Shown: positions 23,614 through 35,574 of the stretch, piece by piece
How the letters are laid out: each line of letters starts with the position of its first letter
How positions within the stretch are numbered: the stretch's first letter is position 1
Assembly (NCBI GenBank): GCA_002897115.2
Contig: BCIH01000002.1
Span: 2,113,551-2,177,550, forward strand
DNA: 64,000 bases
Reading direction: 5' to 3'
Source of the DNA: Prototheca cutis
Taxonomy: Eukaryota; Chlorophyta; Trebouxiophyceae; Chlorellales; Chlorellaceae
Position numbers and translations under genes: made by a program
Notes under the pieces: generated by a model
Databases searched by the model: none
Told to the model about the DNA's origin: nothing
The model's input: the letters and a program-made list of their open reading frames with translations, nothing else

Positions 23614-26600
23614 ATGTCCTCTGATAGCCGGAAGCAGCAGCCGCCCTCCTACCCCCCTGCACCCGGGCACCAAGCTCCTTCAATGGAATATGCTACTCCC
23701 CAGTACGCCCCGGGCATGCCTGTGTACCCCATGGGCCCCGGGGGCGCGTGGTATGACGCGGCCAGCGCCGCCATGGGACCCTTGGGGTTGAACAGTGTGC
23801 GGAGCACGTCCCCGGCTCTGACACATTCCGGTGGCACGCCCAGCTATGCCACGGGCTCGGCCGGGGACACCACAATGGCTGGCCGTGGCGGGGGCAGCGG
23901 CAGCACCGCCAACACCGGCCCCACCTCACCGCAGACGGGACTGCCGCCCCAGGCGCAAGCCTTGCCACCCAGTGCCTTTGTCGGCGCGCCACAGCCTCTG
24001 TCCCTGCAGCCGCAGCCACAGCCGCAGCCATCCGGCGTGTCCATGAGCTATGGCAGCAGTTATGTATACACCAACGTGCCACTGTCATCGATTTACGGCC
24101 CGGCGACGACGCTGCAGCAGGGCGTCGACGCCGCGCCCAGCCCGGTTGGCTCGCTGCCGGTGACCCCCACACAGACCATGAGCGGGTACGGGCTGTCGCC
24201 GCTACAGCAGCAGGGCCAGCAGCTCCAGCAGCTCCAGCAGCTCCAGCAGCTCCAGCAGCAGCAGCAGCAGTTGCATGGGCCGTTCCCCGGATACTCGCTG
24301 CCCCAAGGCGTTCAGGCGTACCCGGGCCCCCTTGGCGCCATTGGCGCTGGCATTAATCTCCAGGCACTTCAGCAAGCCACCACGGCTGGTTTCCCACGCT
24401 TTGTGCTGTCTGGGGGCGGCGATGCTGCAGGCACCCCACCCGCCGGTGGAGTGGGAAAGTTTGCTGGCAACGGCCTGGGCGCCGCCGGGCTGCTGCCTGC
24501 GATGCAGCTCCCGCAGCAGCAGCAGCAGCAGCAGGTGCTGCCCAGCAGCTGGGGGGGCGAGGCCGACGGCGCTGGTGTGGCATGGCCTGCCGGGGCGCCG
24601 CTGATGGTCCAGTCCACGGCGGCAGCAGGAGCGCCTGTGAAGCAGCAGGACCAGCTGTCACCGCTGGCCCATTCCATGGCAGCAGTCCCCATGAAGCAGG
24701 AGGCCCTGTCGCCGCACGCACCGATGCCGCTGGGCAGCGCCGCCTGTGAGGGAAGCAGTTCCCTGTCGGGTGGAAGCGTGTCGGCTGGCGACGCCCCGGC
24801 GCCCCTGGCCGGCGGCGGCGGGCGCAGTGGCACGCTGCATTCGATGGAGAGCGAGCCGGGCGCGGGGTTCAGTGGCACGGCTTTTGAGAGCAGCGGGATT
24901 TACCCGGCGGCACGTGTTGGGACCACGTACGGTGGTGCTGTTGCGCCGACTGGGGGATTGGCGGGCACAGCTGGCGTCATCGGTGCCACGCCGTCCGCTG
25001 GGCCCCCGGTCGGCAGCACGGCCAAATCTCGTTTTCGGGGCGTGAGCTACGACCGCAAAAAGGCCAAGTGGCGCGTGCAGATCAAGGTGGCGGCGCTGGG
25101 CAAGTCTGGCGTGAGCGTGGGGTACTACGACACGGAAGAGGCCGCGGGCCGCGCGTACGACCGCGCGGCGATCGGGCTGCTCGGCGCCGACTCTGCGGCG
25201 CTGCAGACCAACTTCCCGCTGTCGGACTACGCCGGGGAGAGCGTGCCCCGGCTGGCGGGGCGCAGCCGCGAGGAGGTCAAGGCCATGCTCAAGTCGGAGC
25301 GCATCAAGATGGCCCCGCGCCGGCGCTTTGTCTCGCGCCAGCGCACGAGTCGCTTCGCGGGCGTGGGCTCCTCCAACCGTCGCAACCAGTGGCAGGCGCG
25401 CATCCTCGTCCACGGCAAGGTCACGCACCTGGGGTACTACGAGACCGAGGAAGCCGCGGCGCGGGTGTACGACCGCGTCGCGCTGGCCCTCCATGGCGCC
25501 GCTGCGCAGACAAACTTTGCACCGGAGGTTTATGCTGATTCCGACATCGCAGCGTTCCGGGGGCTCGACCGTGCCGCGCTCCAGCGTGCTTTAGGCGTCA
25601 AGCCCATGGACAAGTCGTCGCGGTTCCGTGGTGTCTCAAAAAAGAAAGGAAAGTGGGAGGCCAAAGTCATGGTCAACCGCCGCTGGGCCTACCGCGAACT
25701 GTTTGACAGCGAGGAAGAAGCCGCTCGGGCCTATGACCGCGCGCTCTGGCGGCTCAAGCCCCGCGAAGCCGCCTCCTACGTCAACTTCAAAGACGAGCTC
25801 GGTGGCGGCAGTGGCGGTGGAGGTGGTGCTAACCTCGCCGGTGGCACCACTGCCACCACCGACGAGGTTACCACCACCTGGCGGAGCAAGAGCCCCGAGC
25901 ACGATGACGATGAGGAGGATGAATTTGATGAGGACGAAGAAGAGGAGCTGCTGGAGGGCGAGGCTGACTTTGACGTCGGGCTCAGTGACTCGGACGGTGC
26001 GTCCAGCGTCGCAGCGGCTTCTGAACGTGGAGCACCGGTCCGTGGCCTGCGCCCTCGCCGCACCGCCGTGGGGCGGTCGCGGCGTGTGGGATCGGCGCCA
26101 GACCTTTCCTACTGGGCCGGGAGCGCGCTGCGGTCGCCGACTGCCTCAGCTGCGGCGTTTTTCGCTGCGGGTTCCGCGCGGGCCGGGGGCAACCTCCCTG
26201 ACGCTGCGACCCCGGCCTCAGAGTCGCCCGAGCCACGGCGGCACAGTGCCAGCGCGCTGGGGAAGCGCGGCGGCGCGGCGGCCGCCGGCCGCGCGGGTGG
26301 TGCGGCCCTGCCGCGCACCGTCTCCGAGCCCTTCTTCGTCAAGCAGGAGGATGGCGGCGGGTGGGGCTGGCCTAGTGCGGGTCCACTGCACACCGCACCG
26401 CTGCTGGGCCCGCTGGGTGAGGTCACGGACCTCCTGTTTGATCAGGACTTTTTCGGGCTCGACCTGTGCTCCCCCAGCGAGTCCCCGCCCCTGAGCGGTG
26501 GTGATGGTGCGGGTGGTGGCAGCATGATGAGTGGCGGCATGATCGCAACGCAAGGTGCGTCCGCCGACACTTCCGCGACGGGTGCTGACGTGGCGTCTTC

Positions 26601-27321
26601 GCGGCTGCGGCGCACCGAGGCGGATCTGGATGCGGAGACGTCGATGCTCCTGGACTTTATCAAGGGCATGCCAGACGTCGCCAGCGCCGCGAGCCTGGGC
26701 AAGAGCCGGTCGGCGCTGGACCTGGCCGGCTGGCCCGGCTCGTGGTCCGACCCGGAAGCTGACGCCGGTGTCGCCGGTGCGCTGAGCGACGATGCCGGCG
26801 CCGGCGCCGACAACGACAACGGCGGCGACTACGACGCGCTGGGCGGTGCCGCCTGCTGGCGCGACGACGCACGGCCGCGCAAGATGAGCCGCAGCGCGTC
26901 GATGGGCAACCTGGGCGGTGGCGGCGTGGGCATGTTTGGCGACCGCGAGCGGCTGGGGCCGCTGGGCCGTCCCATCCGCCGGGTCAACACCTTCACCAAG
27001 CGCCTGCCCACCTGCGACGAAGTGGCCGAGGAGCGCGGGCTCGAGGGCGAATGCGTTGATACAGCCTCGCCCCGGCGATCGGGCCTCATTCCCGACGGTG
27101 TGTGGATTGCTTTAGTTGGCTGATTTTTGACAGGGTGCCTGGCACGTGCAGTAGCAAGGGGATGCTGAGCAGCAGCAGCAGCACGTGCGCCACAAGACAG
27201 CAAAGGCAAGGCCACGCCAAGCCCCAAACGAATTGCAGACGACTTGATGAGCCATCTGCTGGACGCCAATGTCGTTGCGGAGACTGACCAGGAGTTTGAC
27301 CTCGATTTGAGCGCAGCCTGA
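23614..27321 (+). CDS. Transcription factor with three AP2 domains
   Basis: Exon 1 (23614-27097) and exon 2 (27239-27321) join in phase 1, giving 1188 residues. Three AP2 DNA-binding domains lie at about residues 471-540 (SRFRGVSYDRKKAKWRV, YYDTEEAAGRAYDRAAI), 578-645 (SRFAGVGSSNRRNQWQA, YYETEEAAARVYDRVAL) and 667-728 (SRFRGVSKKKGKWEAKV, FDSEEEAARAYDRAL). The N-terminal 470 residues are Pro/Gln/Gly-rich with Gln runs at about 196-224. An acidic stretch follows the domains at about 760-790, and the rest is Ala/Gly/Ser-rich. This looks like an AINTEGUMENTA/euAP2-type nuclear regulator with activation regions. Land-plant relatives have two such domains. Exon 2 encodes DDLMSHLLDANVV and ends in DLSAA. 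Confidence 0.92.
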
Positions 27322-28314
27322 AAATGCGGCCGTTTCTTCTCATCCCTACGACCGACGGCGCTCTGCCGACCTCCTCTGTCCAAGGCACGTTTCCCCGCCA
27401 CCACTGGACGTGCATGAACCTTCCAAATTTCACATCAGACGCGTATCCTTCCCTGCCGCGCGCCCGTGCACCATCGCAGCAGGCTGGCAAGCCGGCTGGC
27501 ACACCGTTGCATCGGCGCTTGCCATCCCGGTCGCAGGCGCTCGCTTGGTTTTGGACCGGTGGGATTCTGGGGGCTCTGGGCACAATCCAGACCCATTTTT
27601 AATGAAGAACTCACGCAGGCTCTTGGGCCTAGCCCAACCCACCCACGCACCTCTTTCCCAACACCTCATGTCCCATGACCAGCCCACACCTGGGCACGCG
27701 TCGTCACTTGCTTTTCTGACATTTGTTTTTGCTTCTATGTCAGCCCACCCCCCATGTGGGCGCTGGGGAGATTGCCCGGGCAGCCGTCCTTTGAAATCTG
27801 TTCGAATCCGCCCCGCCCTCCCTGTCCAAAGGCCTCCCTTCCCCCCAATCGCACCTAACCTCCCCATGGGCCCCTCAGATCGTCGCACCATATACTACTA
27901 TGCCACAAACCCGGTCCGACGTGTCAGCTGCCGAAAGGCCCCAGCGTCCCCCCCCCCCCCAATCTGCTGGGTGTCCTCGAGGGGCTTTCCCTGGCACCTT
28001 GCCGTGCTCAAGCACGCAGGACCCGGGGGGGGACATCGTGCGAGGCACACTGGCCATGTCGCGGCCCATTTCTTCCCCTTTCCGACCATACCAAAAAAAC
28101 CGGTGCCTTTGAGAATGAGCCCCTTTTTCTTCTGTGCCTGCCTGCCTTGAATGTCTGCTGCCAATTTTGCTCCGGGGGCACATCACACATGCATGTTGAC
28201 CTAGCAATAAAGTGTCCCTCGTAGCAGGTTCAGCCAGGGAACCCAGGGCATGTCCAGCAAGGGCATGGAAAGAGGATCACCAAAAAGGATGCCATGCCCA
28301 GACCAGTCAGGCAC
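27322..28314. other. Intergenic, about 1 kb, convergent 3' ends
   Basis: It lies between the AP2 gene (plus) and the small ATP synthase-like gene (minus). Open frames occur on both strands but overlap one another and show no domain. Short C runs occur at about 27949-27960. I see nothing else. Confidence 0.5.
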
Positions 28315-28716
28315 TCAGTGGCTGGCGCTCGTCTTGGATGCCACGGCAGCCCGCGCCTGTGAACATCACATGAACGGAGGGATGGGATACTAACGCATCA
28401 TGGGAATCAATGCAACACCCCAGTGGCACTGGCATACACTCAACTCGGCCCCTCCCCTGCACAGGCAAGCTCACCTTGTAAGCGGCAAGCTTGACAGAGC
28501 CGTACACCAGCCCCAGGCCAAAGGCGCCCACCCGCAGGGCCTGTGTGATGGCGTTGTTATTGATGAGTCTGAGGTGCGTTCCAGTGATAGTAGGGTGGTG
28601 CCTGCCAGGCGGGCGGGGCCTCCTCAGGCCCCCCGGCGTCGTGGCGCAACCCCGAGGCCCTTCCCCCGACTGGCGCGCACCTTGGCCAGAGAGGAAGTCC
28701 CAGAGTAGGGGTTCAT
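28315..28716 (-). CDS. Small membrane protein like plant ATP synthase subunit e
   Basis: Three short exons are suggested: 28681-28716 (MNPYSGTSSLAK), about 28475-28568 (INNNAITQALRVGAFGLGL, then VYGSVKLAAYK) and 28315-28356 (ARAAVASKTSASH). The start PYSGTS, the hydrophobic helix ending GLVYGSVKL and the Lys/Ala tail match the pattern of the roughly 55-residue plant mitochondrial F1Fo subunit e-like proteins. Exons 2 and 3 join cleanly. Exon 1 to exon 2 does not: the canonical donor AAG|GTGCGC leaves phase 0, while every nearby acceptor needs phase 2. A non-canonical donor, a missed exon or a sequence error could explain this. Confidence 0.6.
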
Positions 28717-29326
28717 GACTCTTGTTTTTCTGGCTTAGAGACCCGTGCGAGGCCTTGCAACGAACGCCCAAGCGCGACTGGCCGGGGAAGACGGGCCACG
28801 GACTGCTGCTGGCGCACTGGATCACGGGCTGTGCGCTGCTTTCTCCAAAAAGGCAATGAACAACTGAGAGGCGAAAGGGTTCCGTTGATGAGACCGGCAG
28901 GAACTGGGGGGCCGAGAGAGCCGGGGCTCTCACCTCTGCACATTAGTCACTTTTCCCGCTCTCGCCTCGGCTCGATTGGGACCGCCGTGAGGGAGGGGCC
29001 CCCTCTGCGCAGGAACAACCCATAGTCCCAATGCCGGATCGATGAGCGCGCGGCAGACGCCGGGATTTGTGGCCTCAAAGCAATGCCGAATGATCGTTGA
29101 ATTGCAAGAGTGCCATTGCCCATGGAGGTGTGCGTTGACCTGGGATTCTCAGGCGAGCAAACTCGCAGTGCAGCAAGGAGCTTAACTCGCTCGGCGAGCG
29201 CACGTCTTTCCTGACAGTGGGTGACTCGAGGAAACCTCCTGGTGGCATATACACAATAAACCGTCCATCTCACGATTGGATGTGCTGATTCCGCCCTGTG
29301 GGAGAACAGGGAGCGGTTGACGGGCG
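28717..29326. other. Divergent intergenic region, 610 bases
   Basis: It separates the starts of the subunit e-like gene (minus) and the FtsH-like gene (plus). Both promoters are expected here. No additional gene is supported. Confidence 0.5.
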
Positions 29327-32311
29327 ATGGAGCTGGCAACCCTGCTGGGCCCAGCGGCCTTGCCCAGGACAGCCTGGTTCCGCACCTCGCCCCGGGTCCC
29401 CCGCGGTCCTACCAGGCGCTCCCGCATCAATGCCACGGTGCGCGCAGTATGCTTGCTGGGGGGAGTAGCATGCTGTTCGTGAGTGCATGAGAGTGTGTCT
29501 TGTTGCATAGGGTTGGGCTGGGCTGGGCTGGCTGGCTGGGTGGCGATGGCATGCAATTGTGACAATGAACAGTTGTTGGCAGCCTTCCTTGGCCAGCAAT
29601 CCGCCAGTGCTGCTACTGGCACATGGCGAAATGTCCCCCCCCCCCAACCCCAACCCCATCCCCACACATCTGCCACAGCGGACGACGCTGGAACCCAAGC
29701 GGTTCACGGCCTCGGACCTGGACCGCATCAGGCGCCAGGGCCCCAGCCTGGAGGATGTCACATGCACCATCCCCGACGACAAGGCCCGGGACGGGCTGCA
29801 GCTGGACTACAGCTTTATTCCCGCGGACGTGCTGCATGCCCCGGCATACAGCTCCGAGCCGCGGTGGCGGCGCCTGCCGCGCATGAGCTACATGGAGCTG
29901 TACGACGGGCTGCAGCGGCGCAACTGGACGAGTGGCCGGTATGACGCGGCCCTGCCGCCGTGGCACCTGGCCTTTTACATCGACGGCGGGCGCACGCTGC
30001 GAGTGCCGTTTTCGGGCTACCGGGTGTTGGTGAGCTGTCCGGCCGAGGGCTGGCAGCGTTGGGTTGATTTGGACCGTGCGGGCGCCGATGCATTTTTGCG
30101 CGACTACTCGGGCGGCGGCCTGGGCGGGGCGGTGCACCGGCCCAAGCGTGCCCCGCAGCCGCTGGGCTCTCCGTCCCAGTACGGCTACAACCAGGTGTTT
30201 GAGCAGCTGTTCCAGGCGTACGAGGAGCGGTTGAGTGACGCCCAGCTGGGCGAGGTGTTTGCTCGGGGCTTTGCGCGGCGCAGCGAGGGCAGCTACGCGT
30301 GCCCCGGCGAACAGCTGTTGCCGCTGAGCTTTCACATCACCACGCCCGAGACGGCGCTGTCGTGGCTGTCGGCCATCCCGTCGCTGCTGGTCATGGCCGG
30401 AATCCTGGGGTTCCTGGGCGCCATCTTTGGCCTGGGCATCTTCCGTCCCCGGCGCCAGATGCCCATCGACCTGTTCATGGCCCTGGAGTTTGCGCAGTCC
30501 AAGGGCCAGGCCAAGAAGGACGGGCGCACCGGGGTCAAGTTTGCTGACGTCGGCGGCCTGGGTCAGGCGGTGCACGACCTGCAGGACCTCGTCGAATTCT
30601 TAAAGTCACCCAGCCAGTACATGGCGCTGCAGGCGCGGCCGCCACGCGGCGTGTTGCTCGAGGGGGACCCCGGCACGGGCAAGACGCTCGTAGCAAAGGC
30701 CGTCGCGGGGGAGGCCGGGGTCTCGTTCTACGAGATGGCCGGTTCGGAGTTTGTCGAGGGCATCGTGGGTGTCGGCGCGGCGCGGGTGAGGGATCTCTTC
30801 AAGCGCGCCCTGGTCAATGCCCCCTGCATCATATTCGTCGATGAGATTGATGCGCTTGGCATCCGGCGTGCGGACGCGGGCGTGGGGACCAATGAGGAGC
30901 GGGAGCAGACGCTGAACCAGCTGCTGAGCGAGATGGACGGCTTCTCGCCAGCTTCCGGCGTCGTCTTCATGGGCGCCACAAACCGCGCCGACTTGCTGGA
31001 CCCGGCGCTGCTGCGGCCGGGGCGGTTCGACCGCCGCATCCGCATCAACCGCCCCGATGAAGCCGGGCGCCTGGAGATTTTGAACATCCACGCGGGCCGC
31101 GCGAAATTTGACCCGCGCGTCGACCTCGTCCAGCTGGCCCGCGATCTCCCCGGGCTCACGGGCGCGCAGCTGGGCAACGTGATCAACGAAGCGGTGCTGG
31201 AGGCCGTCCGCCGGCGTGGGAGCTCCGTCACCCAGCGCGACGTCGATGCCGGCGTCGACCGCGTCGTGCAGGGCATGCGCCGGCCGCCGCTGCCGCGGGG
31301 CTACGACATTCGACGGACCCTCGCCGCGCACGAGGCGGGGGCGGCGCTGGCCAGCACGGTGCTTGCGGCCGCGCGGGGCCACGTCGAGCGCGTGGAGCGA
31401 GTCTCCATCGTCGCCCGTGGCCACGACTGGTCTCGCACCGTCGTTGCACGGGGCCGGGATGAGGATTACCTGCTCGTCACGCGAGGACGCATGCTCGACC
31501 GCCTGCGTGTCATCCTGGCGGGTCGAGCCGCGGAGCACGTCCTCCGAGGCCAGCCCTCCACCTACGCCAACGACGACCTCCAGGTTGGTGCACGAGTTTG
31601 GCCTTATGCATTGCTTGACTACTCGGTTGCTTGTCTGCTCACACCCACTCATTGTTATCGTCGTCGTCACCATGATCGTCAACATTCCAACAACAATCGA
31701 TCAATCACTAGGCGGCGCGGCGGCTGGCGATGGGAGCGGTGACAGCGTATGGGCTGAGCGAGCTGGGGCTCACGACGTACACCCCACCCCCCTCTCCCTC
31801 CAAGGAAACCGTGTTTTACTCGTTCGAAGTCAATCCTGACCGGCTGGACGATAACCTGTTCCGGCACGCGCTGCCAGGCGGCGGGTTCCAGCCCACCGAC
31901 GCCAGCTGGAACCGCGTGGTCCAAGCTGCCCGGCGCATGATCCTGCGGGCCTACCGAGCCGAGCTGGTGCAGATGCGGGCACATCGTGACGCACTGACGG
32001 CCATCGTCGAGGCTCTGCTTGACCGGGAGGCGTTGTCGGGCGCTGAGATTGATGCCATACTGGCGTTGTACCCGCCGACGATGACCGAGGACCAGGTGCT
32101 TGAAGAAGCAGAGGCCGAGCAGGATCATCCCGAGGATTTCAGTGCCCTGGGAGGCACGCTGGAGATGCTTCGGGGGCAGCGCGCCGCGGATGCCACGTGG
32201 TTTGCGGAAAAGGAGAGTCGAGAGGAAGCTGAGATTGCAGAGCTCATCGCTTCAGCGCCCGACCCTAGTGATCGACCGGATGCTCGGGCCGTCGTCGTTC
32301 AGCAAGACTAA
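29327..32311 (+). CDS. FtsH-like AAA+ protein with an inactivated protease site (FtsHi)
   Basis: Exons 29327-29437, 29679-31583 and 31712-32311 join in phase 0 and give 871 residues. Exon 1 encodes a Ser/Arg/Pro-rich plastid-type transit peptide starting MELATLLGPA. One membrane segment (LLVMAGILGFLGAIFGLGIF) lies near residue 270. The AAA domain is intact: Walker A GDPGTGKT at 366-373, Walker B IIFVDEIDA, and the second region of homology with TNRADLLDPALLRPGRFDR. The peptidase motif that should read HEAGH is HEAGA (588-592), so one zinc ligand is lost. The M41 framework otherwise continues, with YGLSELG in exon 3. This fits the FtsHi class, which in plants works in plastid protein import and development. 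Which of the five plant FtsHi types it matches is not clear. Confidence 0.9.
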
Positions 32312-32469
32312 GAGCCTTGCCGGTTGTTTCTCGTCACCGGTGCTGCTCCTGTCTGTCCTTCCCTTTGTAATGAGTGTCAGTGGCGCATTCATCTGCTGCA
32401 CATGCTCCCTGGCAATATGCATGGCTGGAAAGACACGGCAGATGGAGCAACAATGAAGACATGGGTTCC

Positions 32470-33511
32470 TCAGATCGAGGGCAGGCCTAGGGTGCGGGCC
32501 AGGCCCTGCATCTTCTCTTGCATGCCCTTGACGCTGGCCGCATGCGCCTCCTGCGCCGCCTCTAGGACGGCCTCACTCAGCTTCTGCAGTGGGGGAGGAG
32601 ATTCCAGGATGGAAATGGTGGTGGTCGTGGCATAGCCAGGTCTTCCCACGTCGAACGAAGCATGTGCCGGGCGTGCGCCACAGCCCAAGTTGACGAACAG
32701 CCAGTGCGATTGCTGCGGTGCCTAGGAACAAAACGCCCTGGTCAACCATCCAAAGCACCCCATCACACCTCGGGTCCTGCGTCGTAGGCTTCCTCCGTGA
32801 TGTCCACGGTCTTGGGTCGCTGGTTTCCATACACCACCACCCGGACCGTCTCGTCCTCGGAGAACCCCTCAAATTCCATGCTGTATTTATGTGCGTGTGT
32901 ATGTGTGTGTTTGGGTTGAGGGAGGGGGGTTGGGTGTGTAATGCATCCACCCATGAGGCCGTCATCCCTGTTTCGTCCACCAACGCTGTCGCCGTTCAAA
33001 CTGCTTGCCACAATTCACCCGCAACCAAGCCACCAAACAAGCGCACTCTGCGAGTTCTGCCTGGAGTTTTGCAGTCTCGGTGCGGACCAGGATCTGAGCG
33101 TCTCTGAGCTTTTCCATCATGTTGCTGAAGTTGCCCATTGGGTTGCTGCCGCCGCCGGCCGTGTCCTGTGGGGTTTGGCGAGTTTGAGCTTTTTTGCGTC
33201 AGCTACTCCAAACCCAGAGCATGGTGTGCCTTCGGCCCAAAGTTAACACGTGTCCCCCCCTGCACACAGGCAATCCTGGCGCAACGATCAAACTTGCCTC
33301 CTTCCTGCCACCAAACAGTCCGCGCGGAACCAGCCTTGAAGAACTGCCCCTGTGAAAAATAACAAGAAGGGCAGAATAAAATCTTAAATGACGAAAGGCA
33401 TATTGAGTGCACGAATTGCACACGCATGCACCCAGAATAGAGGGGGTTGGCGGCTCATCACCTGCTGTTGGTCATGCTCGGTGGCCGAGTGCACCTGCGG
33501 AAGCAGCCCAT
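32470..33511 (-). CDS. STIC2: YbaB/EbfC-type plastid nucleoid protein (STIC2-like)
   Basis: Five exons, 33462-33511, 33298-33349, 33047-33165, 32769-32880 and 32470-32583, join in phase and give 148 residues. The N-terminus (MGCFRRCTRPPSMTNSRG) is Arg/Ser-rich and then reads PRGLFGGRKE, as in plant STIC2. The YbaB fold follows with MMEKLRDAQ, MEFEGFSEDETVRVVVYGN and KLSEAVLEAAQEAH, ending in ARTLGLPSI. In plants STIC2 works in thylakoid protein targeting; bacterial YbaB binds DNA. The second intron begins with GC in perfect context (GAG|GCAAGT). The gene is divergent from the prolyl hydroxylase, with 479 bases between starts. Confidence 0.87.
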
Positions 33512-33990
33512 GAGCGGCACGGAGGCCGGTGCCACAGTCCGATGTACAGACAGAACCATCGTGTCAAAGGATGTGGGATAACAGAAACGAGTTCAAATAA
33601 CTCCGGTTTGAGGTTCTGTTGTTTGCCAGCGGATATGATCGGGCCCGGCATCACTCTCCGGGATTGGGCTTGCCGAGCACCGAGCATTCATCCAAAAATC
33701 TGCGCGTCACGTAGCCCGGACAGGAGGCTTTTGCAGCCCGTTCCTGTCACACTGCACACATAGATAGCCTTGGAACACATTGTCAAACATATAATATTCA
33801 TTGAAATCAATTGCATTAGATCCTGCCCGTCTGGGCGCTGCCGCTGCACCGCGCATTGCCGGGTGGTGGTTGTGATATCGGTCTGGCCGTCGCACGCGGT
33901 TGGTGACAGGGCCCTGATCTGTTGACCACACCACACCTGCATTCGATTAATTTGTGATAATTTGATTTTATTATTAGATACGCGACTTGA
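33512..33990. promoter_or_regulatory. Divergent intergenic region, STIC2 and prolyl hydroxylase
   Basis: The two start codons point away from each other across 479 bases, so both promoters are expected here. AT-rich sequence lies at about 33785-33800 and 33945-33980. No gene is visible. The assignment is positional only. Confidence 0.45.
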
Positions 33991-35574
33991 ATGAAGGCTA
34001 CAAGACTGTTGATCGCGGTATGCGTGGGCGCACTGTTGGCCGGAGGCAGCGCCATGGTGCGGGAGGACGACGCGCTGATCGGGTGGAGCGAGGACTACAC
34101 CTCCGCGCCAGATGCCATGGCCAAGAAGCCCAAGATCCATGTGCTCAGTTGGGAGCCCAGAATCTTCCTGCTGGAGAACATCCTCACAGATGGTGTGTTT
34201 TGAGTGGTGGCTGGTTGTGGGGTGAGAGGCACCTGTGATGTACATCCAGTCAGGTTCTTTCGTGCAGTGAATGCCCCCGGCGGTTGTTGCATCCCACAGC
34301 CCCCCCCCCCCCCCAAAAAAAAACCCATACAATCACAGAGGAGTGCGACACAATCATCCGGGACGCCACCCCCCGGCTGGAGCGGAGTGGGGTGGTGGAG
34401 GTTGAAGGCCGGGGTCGGGATGCCATCTCCGATGTCAGGACGTCTTATGGCATGTTTTTTGAGCGCGGTGAGAACGAGGTGCTGCGCCGGGTCGAGGGCC
34501 GGCTGAGCGCGGCAACCATGATCCCGGTGGGACACGGTGAGGGCATCCAGGTCCTGCGCTACCAGAATGGCCAGGAATATAAGCCCCACTTTGACTACTT
34601 TTTCCGTGAGTTTTTTTGGTGAGAATTGGGTGTTTTATGGGGTGGGGGTGGATGATCTGTACCCCCAGCCAGACCGCCACTCCCACGCATCCACCTAATC
34701 ACCCCCCCCCCCCCCCCCCCCCCCCCCCACACACACACATGCCCGCCAAGCCAATGAGCTCATTCGACCCAACCTGCAGATGAGGCTGGCATTGATAATG
34801 GTGGCAACCGGCTTGCAACGGTGCTCATGTACCTGTCGGATGTGGAATCGGGCGGGGAGACGGTGTTTCCAAATGCCCCTGTGCCGCCCACCCAGACGAT
34901 TGAAGCAGGGTACACCGAGTGTGCGATGCATGGGCTTGCACAAAAGCCACGCAAGGGCAGCGCGGTGGTGTTTTGGAGCCTGCGCACCGATGGCACCCTG
35001 GATAAGGGCGCGCTGCACGGCTCCTGCCCCGTAGTCAAGGGCACCAAGTGGGCCGCCACCAAATGGTCCGTAGTTTGCAAAAAAAATTGTGGCTCTTTTG
35101 GGAATTTTCTGTCATTTGTTTTTTTATCTCCATTATTTATTTATTTATTTATTGTTGGAGGGATCGGTGGATGCGGTTTGGGTGTGCTAGGGAAGCCAAG
35201 GCGAGGAGTTGTCAAGTACCCCCCAAAAAGAGGCTGGTCTTGCCATCGGGACGACACACAAATAGTGCCGCCGAATCATATCCACACGCAGCCCCTCTTA
35301 TCAACAACACCTCCCCAGGTACCACGTGGGCCACTTTGCGATGGGTAACGAGCAGGCAGAGACTATTCGGCACGTGGTGTACCAGCCGCCGCCGCCGCCC
35401 ACCCCGCCAGGGTGCAAGGATCTGAACAAGTCGTGCCCAGACTGGGCCCAAGGCGGCGAGTGCGAGTCCAACCCAGGGTTCATGATTGGTCAGCACGGCC
35501 AACCGGGCTCGTGCCTGCTGTCCTGCAATCGATGCGACCTCATGTTAAAGCAGGCCCGCAGGTCACTGGCCTGA
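33991..35574 (+). CDS. Prolyl 4-hydroxylase alpha-like, with C-terminal ShK domain
   Basis: Four exons, 33991-34192, 34339-34605, 34780-35065 and 35319-35574, join in phase and give 336 residues. A signal peptide (MKATRLLIAVCVGALLAGG) sends it to the secretory pathway. The 2-oxoglutarate/iron dioxygenase core shows the HxD pair in YKPHFDYFF, YLSDVESGGETVFPN, and the distal His and Lys in ALHGSCPVVKGTKW. After a Pro run comes a ShK-type cysteine domain, CKDLNKSCPDWAQGGEC through SCLLSCNRC. Such enzymes hydroxylate proline in cell-wall glycoproteins and collagen-like proteins; the ShK tail is common in chlorophyte members. Two introns carry C runs, of about 14 bases near 34302 and 27 bases at 34702-34728. 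Confidence 0.94.
34702..34728. repeat. Poly-C run of 27 bases inside a prolyl hydroxylase intron
   Basis: An uninterrupted C run followed by a short CA repeat lies in the intron 34606-34779, about 50 bases before the acceptor. Confidence 0.85.

Noticed and set aside
22937..23683. 248-residue minus-strand frame upstream of the AP2 gene
   Set aside because: Its composition is not coding-like, it has no recognisable domain, and it overlaps the AP2 start codon on the other strand.
24658..25494. 278-residue minus-strand frame
   Set aside because: It is antisense to the AP2 domains and shows no own motif.
30606..31685. 359-residue minus-strand frame, and a 320-residue one at 29613-30575
   Set aside because: Both are antisense shadows of the FtsH-like exon 2.
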